Shown: positions 1 to 6,289 of the stretch, one piece after another
Layout: each line of letters opens with the position of its first letter
How positions within the stretch are numbered: the first letter of the stretch is position 1
NCBI GenBank assembly: GCA_900556525.1
Contig: USOZ01000045.1
Span: 1-10,208 of the forward strand
Direction: 5' to 3'
DNA from: an uncultured Oscillospiraceae bacterium
GTDB lineage: Bacteria > Bacillota > Clostridia > Oscillospirales > Ruminococcaceae
DNA: 10,208 bases
Program-made: the position numbers and the translations under genes
Notes under the pieces: model-generated
The model's database searches: none
What the model saw: only the letters and a program-made list of their open reading frames with translations
What the model was told of the DNA's origin: nothing

Positions 1-23
1 TTCCGAGCGTCGGGTCAGCCGTT
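1..23. repeat. Direct repeat copy A (23 bp, identical to 314-336)
   Basis: The first 23 bases of the window are identical to 314-336, in the same orientation. Copy A sits beyond the fapA-like stop; it can be read in the same protein frame (TADPTLG). It may extend beyond the left edge. Confidence 0.85.
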
Positions 24-119
24 ACACCTGCCTCAGCGGCGACTGCGCGGAGCTTGTTGCGGGTATCTCGGGGGCGCTAACGCTGCGCGGCGGCTGTTAC
101 TGCATGAGCGACGAATTTG
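1..119. other. Left-edge sequence without a convincing gene
   Basis: GC-rich DNA after the fapA-like stop. On the minus strand all three frames carry stops here. An ATG overlaps the fapA-like stop (ATGA, 119-122 region) but opens only eight codons. The first bases repeat a segment of the fapA-like gene. One minus-strand frame runs open from about 74 to the left edge (…RNKLRAVAAEAGV…TADPTLG) without a start codon, so a broken or frameshifted coding stretch is possible, but nothing is recognised. Confidence 0.4.
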
Positions 120-506
120 TCATAGAGCCTCGGGCAGTTCGACCAGCGGAACGATACGTCCGTCGTCGCCGTCGATAGGTGCAGTTCCCCGCGCAAATTC
201 AACCTCGGTGTCGTAGATCCCATTAAGCGCCATTTTGAGCAGTTTTCCCGCCTGAACTCCGAAAACAATGCCTTTCTCGCGTATAGCGCGGTTCAGCGCC
301 TCAACGGGATAGCTTCCGAGCGTCGGGTCAGCCGTTTTTACGCATATCGCGGCGCTGAGCCCGTCCGACGAGACCGCTATGTTCACCGTAACGTCGGAGC
401 TGCTGTTTGTGTTTAAAAAAGAAGCGGCAGGACTTTCACCGACGGGTTGGTTCAACCCGTCAATGATACTGTCGAAAAGCCGCTCCATATCTTTTATATT
501 GTTCAT
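120..506 (-). CDS. N-terminal domain fragment of a FapA/DUF342-type protein
   Basis: This is a 128-residue product whose residues about 38-122 match the start of the FapA (DUF342, flagellar assembly protein A) family as I know it: VTVNIAVSSDGLSAAICVKT, then LNRAIREKGIVFGVQAGKLL, then a Gly-Tyr-like KMALNGIYDTEVEFARGTAP and IDGDDGRIVPL. In full-length members this domain is followed by a long beta-helical part of several hundred residues. Here the frame stops at 120-122, just after that domain. No continuation is found in any frame of the remaining 119 bp. The ATG has GGAGG six bases upstream. The gene follows cheD by 32 bp, the place where some motile Lachnospiraceae have a full DUF342 gene. 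It is either a truncated remnant, a stand-alone domain, or a result of assembly error near an end. The function of the family is not firmly known. Confidence 0.7.
   Translation of the reverse strand: MNNIKDMERLFDSIIDGLNQPVGESPAASFLNTNSSSDVTVNIAVSSDGLSAAICVKTADPTLGSYPVEALNRAIREKGIVFGVQAGKLLKMALNGIYDTEVEFARGTAPIDGDDGRIVPLVELPEAL
314..336. repeat. Direct repeat copy B inside the fapA-like gene
   Basis: This is the second copy of the 23-bp repeat that opens the window. Here it encodes TADPTLG within the DUF342 N-terminal domain. The flanks differ from those of copy A on the right side (GTTTTTACGC here, GTTACACCTG there). Confidence 0.85.
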
Positions 507-517
507 CGGTTTCCTCC

Positions 518-540
518 AAGGTCCGCCGACTTTGGACCTT
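518..540 (-). promoter_or_regulatory. 7-bp perfect hairpin between cheD and the fapA-like gene
   Basis: AAGGTCC (518-524) and GGACCTT (534-540) are perfect inverted repeats around a 9-base loop. On the mRNA the hairpin starts inside the cheD stop codon and its second arm ends at the ribosome site (GGAGG, 513-517) of the next gene. It could couple or damp translation of that gene. There is no U-run, so it is not an intrinsic terminator. Confidence 0.45.
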
Positions 541-1018
541 AAATGACATTTTTCCCGCGCACGGTAGAGCTTACCTCGACCGCGCCGTTTTCCGAATAAA
601 ATGTTACGGTTCGCCCGTAATTAAGCCCCGTGTCCGCAGCAATTATCGGAATATGCAGTCCTCCGAGAACGGTTCTTACCGCCGCGATATTCCGCTCGCC
701 GATATTGAACTGCGCGCCGCTGCATTGGAACATTGTCGCGCCGCCCGCGATTTTTGCGGTAATACCCGCGCAGGCGCCCTTTGCGCGCATCGCCGAAAGC
801 ATTTCGGGAATAGCCGTATCCGCGAATTTCATCGGCGTTGCCGAACCGCCCGCAATGGATTTGCTGTCGGGGAGCATTATGTGCGAAAGCCCCGAAATTC
901 CCGTAATTTTATCGTAAAGGCATATTCCTATGCAGGAACCGAGCGCATATGTAACGAGAATATCGTCGCGGGTGCAGATTTTCCAGTCGGAAATTCCGAC
1001 AATGAATTTTTGGCTCAT
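539..1018 (-). CDS. cheD: Chemoreceptor glutamine deamidase CheD
   Basis: CheD deamidates glutamines on chemoreceptors and also stimulates CheC. The 159 residues contain the catalytic core TYALGSCIGICLYD with Cys29, preceded by Thr23, and GLSHIMLPDS with His46; the Cys-His-Thr spacing equals that of Thermotoga CheD. Further conserved parts are FADTAIPEMLSAM, AKIAGGATMF and NIGERNIAAVRTVL, then IPIIAADTGLNYGRTVTFY. Length and all catalytic residues look intact. The ATG overlaps the cheC stop (ATGA) and has GGGGTGA upstream inside cheC. No cheA, cheW, cheB or receptor gene is in the window, so these must be encoded elsewhere. Confidence 0.97.
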   Translation of the reverse strand: MSQKFIVGISDWKICTRDDILVTYALGSCIGICLYDKITGISGLSHIMLPDSKSIAGGSATPMKFADTAIPEMLSAMRAKGACAGITAKIAGGATMFQCSGAQFNIGERNIAAVRTVLGGLHIPIIAADTGLNYGRTVTFYSENGAVEVSSTVRGKNVI

Positions 1019-1638
1019 GCTGTCACCCCGAGCTTTTTCAGAAGCGTATCGAGCGAATTCACCGTCGGAAGAAGCATCATCTTCGACTTGATCTCCGTTT
1101 TGTCGATGATAAGGTGGCTGTCGATAAACAGCAGCTTATCGCTCATTTCTCCGATAATGCTTACGGGAACGCTCATTATCGCGCCGACCATATCCACGCA
1201 CATCATAGGTACTCCGACGTTTATTTTCATCTGCGCAAGCTCCGCGATAGCGTTGACATACGAGCCGGACATTATGTTTCCCGTTTCGTTGAGTGCCGAG
1301 ACCATATCGGGAGTCAGTCCAAGCAGACTTACCGTATCCTGACCGAAAAATGTCGAAACGATAAGGTCTACCATATCCTGTTCAAGCAAAAACAGCATCA
1401 TTCCCTCAATGTCGCCCGAAATCTGCACAAGAATTCCCGCGACGAGCTTTTCAGCGCCGCCCGCGAAGTCTATCGCCGTCTGAAAATCAAGCAGCTTTAC
1501 TGCGGGAACCTGAATATCGACCGCTCTTCCTATCATTGCCGAAAATGCGGTAACTGCGTTTCCCGAACCGATATTTCCTACCTCGGTAAGTACGTCTATT
1601 TCCATAGCGCCGAGCTGTTCATAACTTTCAATAGTCAA
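1015..1638 (-). CDS. cheC: Chemotaxis phosphatase CheC (two-site, CheX/CheC family)
   Basis: CheC removes phosphate from CheY-P and binds CheD in the adaptation system of Bacillus, Thermotoga and clostridia. Two family catalytic motifs are visible: DVLTEVGNIGSGNA (Glu and Asn spaced E-x-x-N, near residue 20) and SALNETGNIMSGSY about 100 residues later, each with E-x-x-N. Having both sites marks a class I CheC rather than a single-site CheX. The protein is 207 residues, typical length. The frame can start at TTG 1645-1647 or 1636-1638; I prefer the latter because of the spacing of the ribosome site. The stop shares four bases with cheD (ATGA), so the pair is translationally coupled, which fits the known CheC-CheD complex. 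Confidence 0.94.
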   Translation of the reverse strand: MTIESYEQLGAMEIDVLTEVGNIGSGNAVTAFSAMIGRAVDIQVPAVKLLDFQTAIDFAGGAEKLVAGILVQISGDIEGMMLFLLEQDMVDLIVSTFFGQDTVSLLGLTPDMVSALNETGNIMSGSYVNAIAELAQMKINVGVPMMCVDMVGAIMSVPVSIIGEMSDKLLFIDSHLIIDKTEIKSKMMLLPTVNSLDTLLKKLGVTA

Positions 1639-1647
1639 ATAAATCAA

Positions 1648-1655
1648 TCCTTTCC
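1648..1655 (-). promoter_or_regulatory. Ribosome binding site for cheC (decides TTG start)
   Basis: GGAAAGGA on the minus strand lies nine bases before the TTG at 1636-1638 but directly touches another in-frame TTG at 1645-1647, which is too close for initiation. This favours the downstream TTG. The first ATG (15th codon of the longer frame) has no such site. Confidence 0.65.
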
Positions 1656-1672
1656 GGAAGAATTATGCCGCC

Positions 1673-2452
1673 TTACGCTCTGAGATTGTTCGCAATGCTC
1701 ATAAGCTCGTCGGAAGTCGTTACAACGCGCGCGCTGAGCTGATACGAACGCTGCGTTTCAATAAGGTGAACCATTTCGCTCGCGAGGTCGACTGTGGACA
1801 TTTCGAGCGCCTGCCGCAGTATCTCCCTGTCCTCGGAAGCGCGCGGCTCGCCCGAACGGTCGGTTATCACGAAGTGATTATCCTCGCCCTGTTCAAGTCC
1901 CCAGTTGTTGTCAACTTCAAAAAGCCCGATCATATCCGTAAGCGTGTCATAGTCGATCTCGTTCGTTTCATATTCCTCCGTATCGACGACAAGCCCCGTT
2001 TCATCGGTTATATTGCGCTCGGCGGTCAGGAAAGGAACGATAATGTGATTGCCCTCGTTGTCGAGAACGAATTCGCCGCAGCCGTTCACGAGTTCCCAGT
2101 GGTCGTCGACCTGCGTTATTTCAAAAGAACCGTCGCGGGTCAGGTAAGTATCTCCCCGCTCATCAAGCACCATAAAGAAATTGTCGTTGGGAATCGCGAA
2201 ATCAAGCGCCTGTTCGGTCATATTGAACGTACCCTGTTCCCACATAAAATCGGTTTTCATTATGTACTGTCCATGCCCCGTCTGCCATTCCTGTTCGGTC
2301 TTGCGCTGCTGAGTATAAACGCAGTCCGCAAAGCTCGGGCGAAGCGACTTATAGCCCACGGTGTTCACGTTTGCGATATTGTTCGAGTAAATGTTCATGC
2401 CTTCCTGCTCGGCAATCATTCCCGAAGCGCCCGTGTAAAACGAAATGTTCAT
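1673..2452 (-). CDS. flgG: Flagellar rod protein FlgG (hook-basal body)
   Basis: This 259-residue rod protein is a paralogue of the preceding gene product. The N terminus carries TGASGMIAEQEGMNIYSNNI then ANVNTVGYKS (rod domain). The C terminus has ALEMSTVDLASEMVHLIETQ, RSYQLSARVVTTSDELMSIA and NNLR, the classic FlgG ending. The middle region is acidic (for example DTEEYETNEIDYDTLTDM), which looks like a lineage-specific surface domain. The ATG follows AAAGGCGG. The 15 bases just before and including the start region (GATAAAAATATGAAC) also occur in the leader of the upstream rod gene. The gene ends 34 bp before the likely cheC start. FlgG is called by its C terminus; which rod position it takes is not visible. 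Confidence 0.9.
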   Translation of the reverse strand: MNISFYTGASGMIAEQEGMNIYSNNIANVNTVGYKSLRPSFADCVYTQQRKTEQEWQTGHGQYIMKTDFMWEQGTFNMTEQALDFAIPNDNFFMVLDERGDTYLTRDGSFEITQVDDHWELVNGCGEFVLDNEGNHIIVPFLTAERNITDETGLVVDTEEYETNEIDYDTLTDMIGLFEVDNNWGLEQGEDNHFVITDRSGEPRASEDREILRQALEMSTVDLASEMVHLIETQRSYQLSARVVTTSDELMSIANNLRA

Positions 2453-2472
2453 ATTTTTATCCGCCTTTCGTG

Positions 2473-3210
2473 TTACTGAATTGAAGCGATCTCAACCGCT
2501 CTGCTGTTTATGCTGTCGAGGTAGCGCAAAATTCGGCTGTTTGCCTCATAGAGCCGCTGCGCCTCCATCATCTGCGTTATTTCCTTGTTTCCGTCAACGT
2601 TCGAGTGTTCCCAGCAGCCTTGTATAACGTCATAAACTTCGTCTGCGGGGATAGCTCCGTCGCCCTCGTAGCGCATAAGCGTGCTGTCGATCTTTTCAAC
2701 ATCCGCGTCCGGCGGAATATAAGTCAGCAGCAGCCCGTCTACACGCTCGTTGTTCACATAGATCGAACCGTCGTTGTCAATGGTGAAATCGCCCGTGCCG
2801 AGGTAAATATCCCCGTTTTCGCCCTGAACGCGCCCCATTTTTCCAAGAACCAGATAACCCTCGCCGTCAAGTTCCCACTGTCCGTTGCGGGTCTGATAAA
2901 TGTTGTCGCCCTGTCCGCGAATATTAAAATATACGTTTCCGTATATTCCAACGTCGAAATTACTGTCCGTAAAAGTGAAATTGCTCTGTTCAAGGTTGGT
3001 TTTCGACGCGTCAACATATGTCTGGAGGAAATGTCCCGAAGTTTCCTTGCGCTCGTTTACAAGGATCATTTCGTCCATAAACGTATTCAGGATAATTTCG
3101 TCCTTTTTATAGCCCGCCGTGTTCGCGTTTACAATGTTGTTGCCGATTGCGTCAAGCTGGCGCTGCTTGTTGAGCATTCCCTGCGCCGCGTTATAAAACC
3201 CTCTTAGCAT
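2473..3210 (-). CDS. flgF: Flagellar rod protein, FlgF/FlgG family (upstream paralogue)
   Basis: This 245-residue axial protein forms part of the flagellar rod and is exported through the type III gate. The N terminus (LRGFYNAAQGMLNKQRQLDA, then NNIVNANTAGYKK at 24-36) is the rod-domain signature. The C terminus has EITQMMEAQRLYEANSRILR followed by a short tail, the matching coiled-coil partner. The middle is beta-rich with repeated Asp/Gly turns. I chose the ATG at 3208-3210 because AAAGGA lies six bases upstream and the protein then begins MLRG like its relatives; longer in-frame starts at 3231 and 3282 lack a site. It may correspond to FlhO of Bacillus or one of the paired FlgG proteins of clostridia, so the symbol flgF is tentative. 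It lies 20 bp before flgG. Confidence 0.85.
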   Translation of the reverse strand: MLRGFYNAAQGMLNKQRQLDAIGNNIVNANTAGYKKDEIILNTFMDEMILVNERKETSGHFLQTYVDASKTNLEQSNFTFTDSNFDVGIYGNVYFNIRGQGDNIYQTRNGQWELDGEGYLVLGKMGRVQGENGDIYLGTGDFTIDNDGSIYVNNERVDGLLLTYIPPDADVEKIDSTLMRYEGDGAIPADEVYDVIQGCWEHSNVDGNKEITQMMEAQRLYEANSRILRYLDSINSRAVEIASIQ

Positions 3211-3225
3211 GATTTTTCCTTTCCG

Positions 3226-3250
3226 GTTCATATTTTTATCAAATATGAAC
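3226..3250 (-). promoter_or_regulatory. Perfect 10-bp hairpin in the leader of the first rod gene
   Basis: Arms 3226-3235 (GTTCATATTT) and 3241-3250 (AAATATGAAC) are perfect inverted repeats around a 5-base loop. On the mRNA the hairpin ends one base before the Shine-Dalgarno (GGAAAGGA, 3217-3224) of the rod gene that starts at 3210. It could influence translation initiation or mRNA stability. The stem is AT-rich and therefore weak, and no U-run follows, so it is not a terminator. I see no convincing sigma-A or sigma-28 promoter in the 97-bp gap (3211-3307). Confidence 0.55.
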
Positions 3251-3307
3251 ATTCTCTGCCGAAATGATATACAAAATGACAAAAAATGTCGTGATTTTAC
3301 TTTAAGT

Positions 3308-4048
3308 TTACTGTTGAATGTACTGCGTAAGCGCGTGTTTAAGCTGGAGCATCGCCTTTGCGTGTATCTGGCACACGCGCGATTCCGAAACGCCGAGGAC
3401 CTGCCCGATTTCCGAGAATTTCAGCTTTTCGTAATAATACAGCGTTACGACCTGCTTGGCTTTCGGGTTCAGCTCGTCTATCGCCTGCGCAATGACCTTT
3501 TTCTGCTCCTGTTCATACAGCCGCCTGTCAGCCGTTTTTCCGCCCTCAACGTTGAAGTTGTCCTCGTAGAGAAGCTCCTCGAACGAAAGCGTTATCGCGC
3601 CCGCTGCGTCCGCCATTCCGCGCATGAGCTTTTCCTTTGTAATGCCCATATGCTCGGCTATCTCGTCGTTTGTGGGGTGACGCCCGAGCTTTGAAAAAAG
3701 CTCACTGTACGCGCCGTCAAGTTCTTTGCCGAAGTGCCGGACCTGCCGCGGGACCCAGTCCTGCCGCCGCACATAGTCGATTATCGCGCCTTTTATTTTA
3801 AGATTTGCGTACGTTTCAAATTTTACGCCGCGCTCGGGGTCGAAGGTTTCGATCGCGCCCATAAGAGCGAGTACTCCCTCGTTTATTACGTCGTCAGCCG
3901 ACGCGTATTTAAGATAAATATTCCTCAGAGAAACCGCGATAAGCCGCACGACTTCGAGATAACGGAGAACAATATCGTTTCTTATATTGGTATTGCCTGT
4001 CGCACGGTATTCCTGTATCGACTGAACAACATCAAATTCCGTTTTCAA
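3308..4048 (-). CDS. fliA: Flagellar sigma factor SigD/FliA (sigma-28)
   Basis: This 246-residue sigma-70 family factor directs RNA polymerase to late flagellar and chemotaxis promoters. Region 2 (about 27-97) has DDVINEGVLALMGAIETFDP and KFETYANLKIKGAIIDYVRR, then QDWVPRQVRH, the sigma-28-type stretch. Region 3 covers about 110-160 (LGRHPTNDEIAEHMGI). Region 4 (about 190-240) has LNPKAKQVVTLYYYEKL and the helix-turn-helix FSEIGQVLGVSESRVCQIHA. Region 1.1 is absent, as in FliA/SigD/WhiG. The start is TTG, chosen because AAGGAGG lies eight bases before it and the reading frame matches the family's N terminus. It follows flhA by 19 bp, so it is likely made with the export genes. Firmicutes usually call it sigD. 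Confidence 0.96.
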   Translation of the reverse strand: MKTEFDVVQSIQEYRATGNTNIRNDIVLRYLEVVRLIAVSLRNIYLKYASADDVINEGVLALMGAIETFDPERGVKFETYANLKIKGAIIDYVRRQDWVPRQVRHFGKELDGAYSELFSKLGRHPTNDEIAEHMGITKEKLMRGMADAAGAITLSFEELLYEDNFNVEGGKTADRRLYEQEQKKVIAQAIDELNPKAKQVVTLYYYEKLKFSEIGQVLGVSESRVCQIHAKAMLQLKHALTQYIQQ

Positions 4049-4056
4049 GAGCCGTC

Positions 4057-4063
4057 CCTCCTT
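4057..4063 (-). promoter_or_regulatory. Ribosome binding site for sigD/fliA (TTG start)
   Basis: AAGGAGG reads on the minus strand, eight bases before a TTG codon at 4046-4048. No ATG nearby fits the family's N terminus, so this strong site decides a TTG start. A weak start codon behind a strong site may keep sigma-factor output low relative to its neighbours (inference). Confidence 0.8.
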
Positions 4064-4067
4064 ATCC

Positions 4068-6149
4068 TCAGAGATTTATGCTTCCGACCGACTGTATCTG
4101 CGTTGAGCCGTCAATTTCGCTGTAGGAAAGAACCGTAAGCCCGGGTATGAACTGGTCGATGAGTTTTTTGAAATAAACGCGCACGATCGGCGAAGTAAGT
4201 ACGATTACCGTGGGGATAACGTCCTTTATCTTGTTCACCTCGTCCGTTGTTTTTGCAACGATTTTCTGTATCGTGTCGGGATCCATTGAAAGATAGCTGC
4301 CCTGGTCGGATTTTTTCACGCTTGAAACTATCATATCCTCTATGCGCGGGTCTATCGTTATTACGCGGAGCGAATTTGCCTCGGCGAAGCGCCTTGTAAT
4401 GGTGCGCTTTAACGCCTGACGGACATATTCTACGGTAATATCTATATCCTTCATTGAGGAAGCGTGGTCGCCGAGCGCCTCGAGGATCGTTTCCATATCG
4501 CGTATCGGCACGCCCTCGCTGAGAAGCATTGCAAGAACTTTCTGGAGATAGCCGTAGGAAACCACGTTCGGGATAAGATCCTCGACGATAGTCGGGTCGT
4601 TTTTCTTGATATTCTCGACCATGGTTTTTACGTCCTGACGGGTGAGGATTTCGTGGCAGTGCTTACGGATAACCTCCGAAAGATGAGTTATCATAACCGA
4701 AACGGGGTCGATAAGCGTATATCCCGCAACGTCCGCCATTACCTTTTTATCCTCGCTTATCCAGCGCGCGGGGATCCCGAACGCCGGTTCGATAGTGTCG
4801 ATACCGTCTACAGCGTTGGTAACGTCGCCGTTGTCGAGAGCAAGATAGTGGTCGACGAGAATTTCTCCCCGCGCGACCTCTTCTCCCTTTATCTTTATTA
4901 CATATTGGTTAGGATTTATGTCGGGATTATCGCGCATTCGCACGGACGGGATAACCATACCCATATCAAGTGCGAACTGCTTTCTGAAAAGAACAACTCG
5001 CTCGATGAAATTTCCGCCGCTGCGCTCGTCCACAAGATGAAGCAGGCTGTAGCCGAACTCCATTTCTATCTGCTCGACGTTCAGCAGCTTGAAAACATTG
5101 TCGATATCGCGGTAATAATCGCTGTCCGTCGCGGGAGCCTGCTTTTTCGCCTCTTCGAGCTTCTGCCGCGCTTCGGCAGCCTGCTTTTCCTCGTCCGCCG
5201 CCTTCCGGAACTTGTTAAGCTGGATTCCGCCTAAGATAAGTCCCACGCCGAGCAGCGCGAGTACAGGCTTCGGGAAGCCCGGGACAAGCATGAGAACAAG
5301 CATTACGATACCCGTTATAATGATAACGGTCGGATTTTGGGTAAACTGCGCCTTAACATCCGCGTTGAAGCTGCCCGTGCTGGCGGTACGGGTTACGACC
5401 ATACCTGTTGCAACGGAAATCAGCAGCGCAGGTATCTGCGAGCAAAGACCGTCGCCGACGGTCGCAAGCGAATATGTCGAAAGAACCGTGTTGAAATCGC
5501 CGCCGTTGACCATTCCGATAATTGCGCCGCCGATAAGGTTTATAAGCGCGGTAACGATAGAGATTATCGCGTCGCCCTTTACGAATTTAGTAGCACCGTC
5601 CATAGCTCCGAAGAAGTCGGCTTCGCGCTGTACGTTTGCACGGCGTATTTTCGCTTCTTCGTCTGTTATAGCGCCCGTATTCAGGTCGGCGTCGATAGCC
5701 ATTTGCTTACCGGGCATCGCGTCGAGCGTGAAGCGCGCCGCAACCTCGGATACTCGTTCCGAACCTTTCGTGATTACAAGAAAGTTTACGAGTACGATAA
5801 TAATAAAGATGATAAATCCGACAACGGGGTCGCCGCCCATTACGAAGCTGCCGAACGTTTCGATAACCTTTCCCGCATAGCCTGCGCTTAAAATTCCGCG
5901 CGTTGTCGAAACATTGAGCGACAGTCGGAAAACCGTCGTAACGAGCAGTATCGTCGGGAATATCGAGAAGCTGAGCGCGTCCTTTATGTACATTGTAATA
6001 AGGAGAATAACTAGCGAAAGCCCGATATTGACCAAAAGCAAAAAGTCCAGCAGAACGCCGTCCCATATCTGGTTGAGCGGGATAATGAGCGCGAGGACAA
6101 TAAATATAACGAATACGGCAAAAACGTTGCTCAGCATCTTTTTTACCAT
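4068..6149 (-). CDS. flhA: Flagellar export gate protein FlhA
   Basis: FlhA forms the large nonameric ring of the export apparatus and docks substrates and chaperones. Of the 693 residues, about the first 320 hold the membrane domain with eight predicted hydrophobic segments. The family (FHIPEP) signature lies in the cytoplasmic loop at about 131-155, ARFTLDAMPGKQMAIDAD. A charged coiled-like linker (about 315-345, rich in Ala, Glu, Lys) leads to the cytoplasmic domain, with IDPVSVMITHLSEVIRKH, TRQDVKTMVENIKK and the late ILEALGDHA motif. Length is normal and no residue loss is seen. The ATG is preceded by GGAGG at 13 bases, somewhat far. The gene ends 19 bp before the sigma factor; flhF and flhG, which often sit here, are missing. 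Confidence 0.98.
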   Translation of the reverse strand: MVKKMLSNVFAVFVIFIVLALIIPLNQIWDGVLLDFLLLVNIGLSLVILLITMYIKDALSFSIFPTILLVTTVFRLSLNVSTTRGILSAGYAGKVIETFGSFVMGGDPVVGFIIFIIIVLVNFLVITKGSERVSEVAARFTLDAMPGKQMAIDADLNTGAITDEEAKIRRANVQREADFFGAMDGATKFVKGDAIISIVTALINLIGGAIIGMVNGGDFNTVLSTYSLATVGDGLCSQIPALLISVATGMVVTRTASTGSFNADVKAQFTQNPTVIIITGIVMLVLMLVPGFPKPVLALLGVGLILGGIQLNKFRKAADEEKQAAEARQKLEEAKKQAPATDSDYYRDIDNVFKLLNVEQIEMEFGYSLLHLVDERSGGNFIERVVLFRKQFALDMGMVIPSVRMRDNPDINPNQYVIKIKGEEVARGEILVDHYLALDNGDVTNAVDGIDTIEPAFGIPARWISEDKKVMADVAGYTLIDPVSVMITHLSEVIRKHCHEILTRQDVKTMVENIKKNDPTIVEDLIPNVVSYGYLQKVLAMLLSEGVPIRDMETILEALGDHASSMKDIDITVEYVRQALKRTITRRFAEANSLRVITIDPRIEDMIVSSVKKSDQGSYLSMDPDTIQKIVAKTTDEVNKIKDVIPTVIVLTSPIVRVYFKKLIDQFIPGLTVLSYSEIDGSTQIQSVGSINL

Positions 6150-6187
6150 TGTTTTTGCCGCACCTCCAGACCTCTTTATCTCTTTTT

Positions 6188-6289
6188 ATACTCAGCACCA
6201 ATTAAAAGCTATCCAAAAAATCAAGTATATTCTTTGCATATATGAGTTATACGAGAATTTTTATATATGATTTTATTGGTGCTTAGTAT
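6188..6289. repeat. 102-bp AT-rich inverted repeat between flhB and flhA
   Basis: Two arms of about 19-20 bp face each other: 6188-6207 (ATACTCAGCACCAATTAAAA) and 6271-6289. They match at all but one mismatch and one extra base. Shorter inner blocks also mirror each other: AAAATCA at 6217-6223 against TGATTTT at 6268-6274, TATA, and ATTCT at 6229-6233 against AGAAT at 6254-6258. The right arm contains the last five codons and stop of flhB. The interior is much richer in A and T than the neighbouring genes and encodes nothing. A MITE-like insertion or an mRNA stem-loop between flhB and flhA are both possible. No U-run follows, so it is not a standard terminator. Confidence 0.7.

Noticed and set aside
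653..3207. Long plus-strand open frames opposite cheC, cheD, flgG and the sigma gene
   Set aside because: They are mirror frames of well-supported minus-strand genes, with no family resemblance and no ribosome sites.
3241..3268. Sigma-28-like motif on the plus strand (CAAATATG, 10 bases, GCCGAAAT)
   Set aside because: It points away from the rod genes, antisense to sigD; the -35 part matches poorly and the spacer is 10 rather than 11 bases. Its sequence largely comes from the hairpin arm.
3273..3295. Small inverted repeat after sigD (GAC-GTC) as a terminator
   Set aside because: The stem is only about five pairs with a wobble and has little GC; too weak to call.
6150..6272. Possible sigma-A promoter or riboswitch before flhA
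   Set aside because: TATA-like boxes are present because the DNA is AT-rich, but none has a good -35 at 16-18 bases, and no known riboswitch core (for example c-di-GMP) is recognised.
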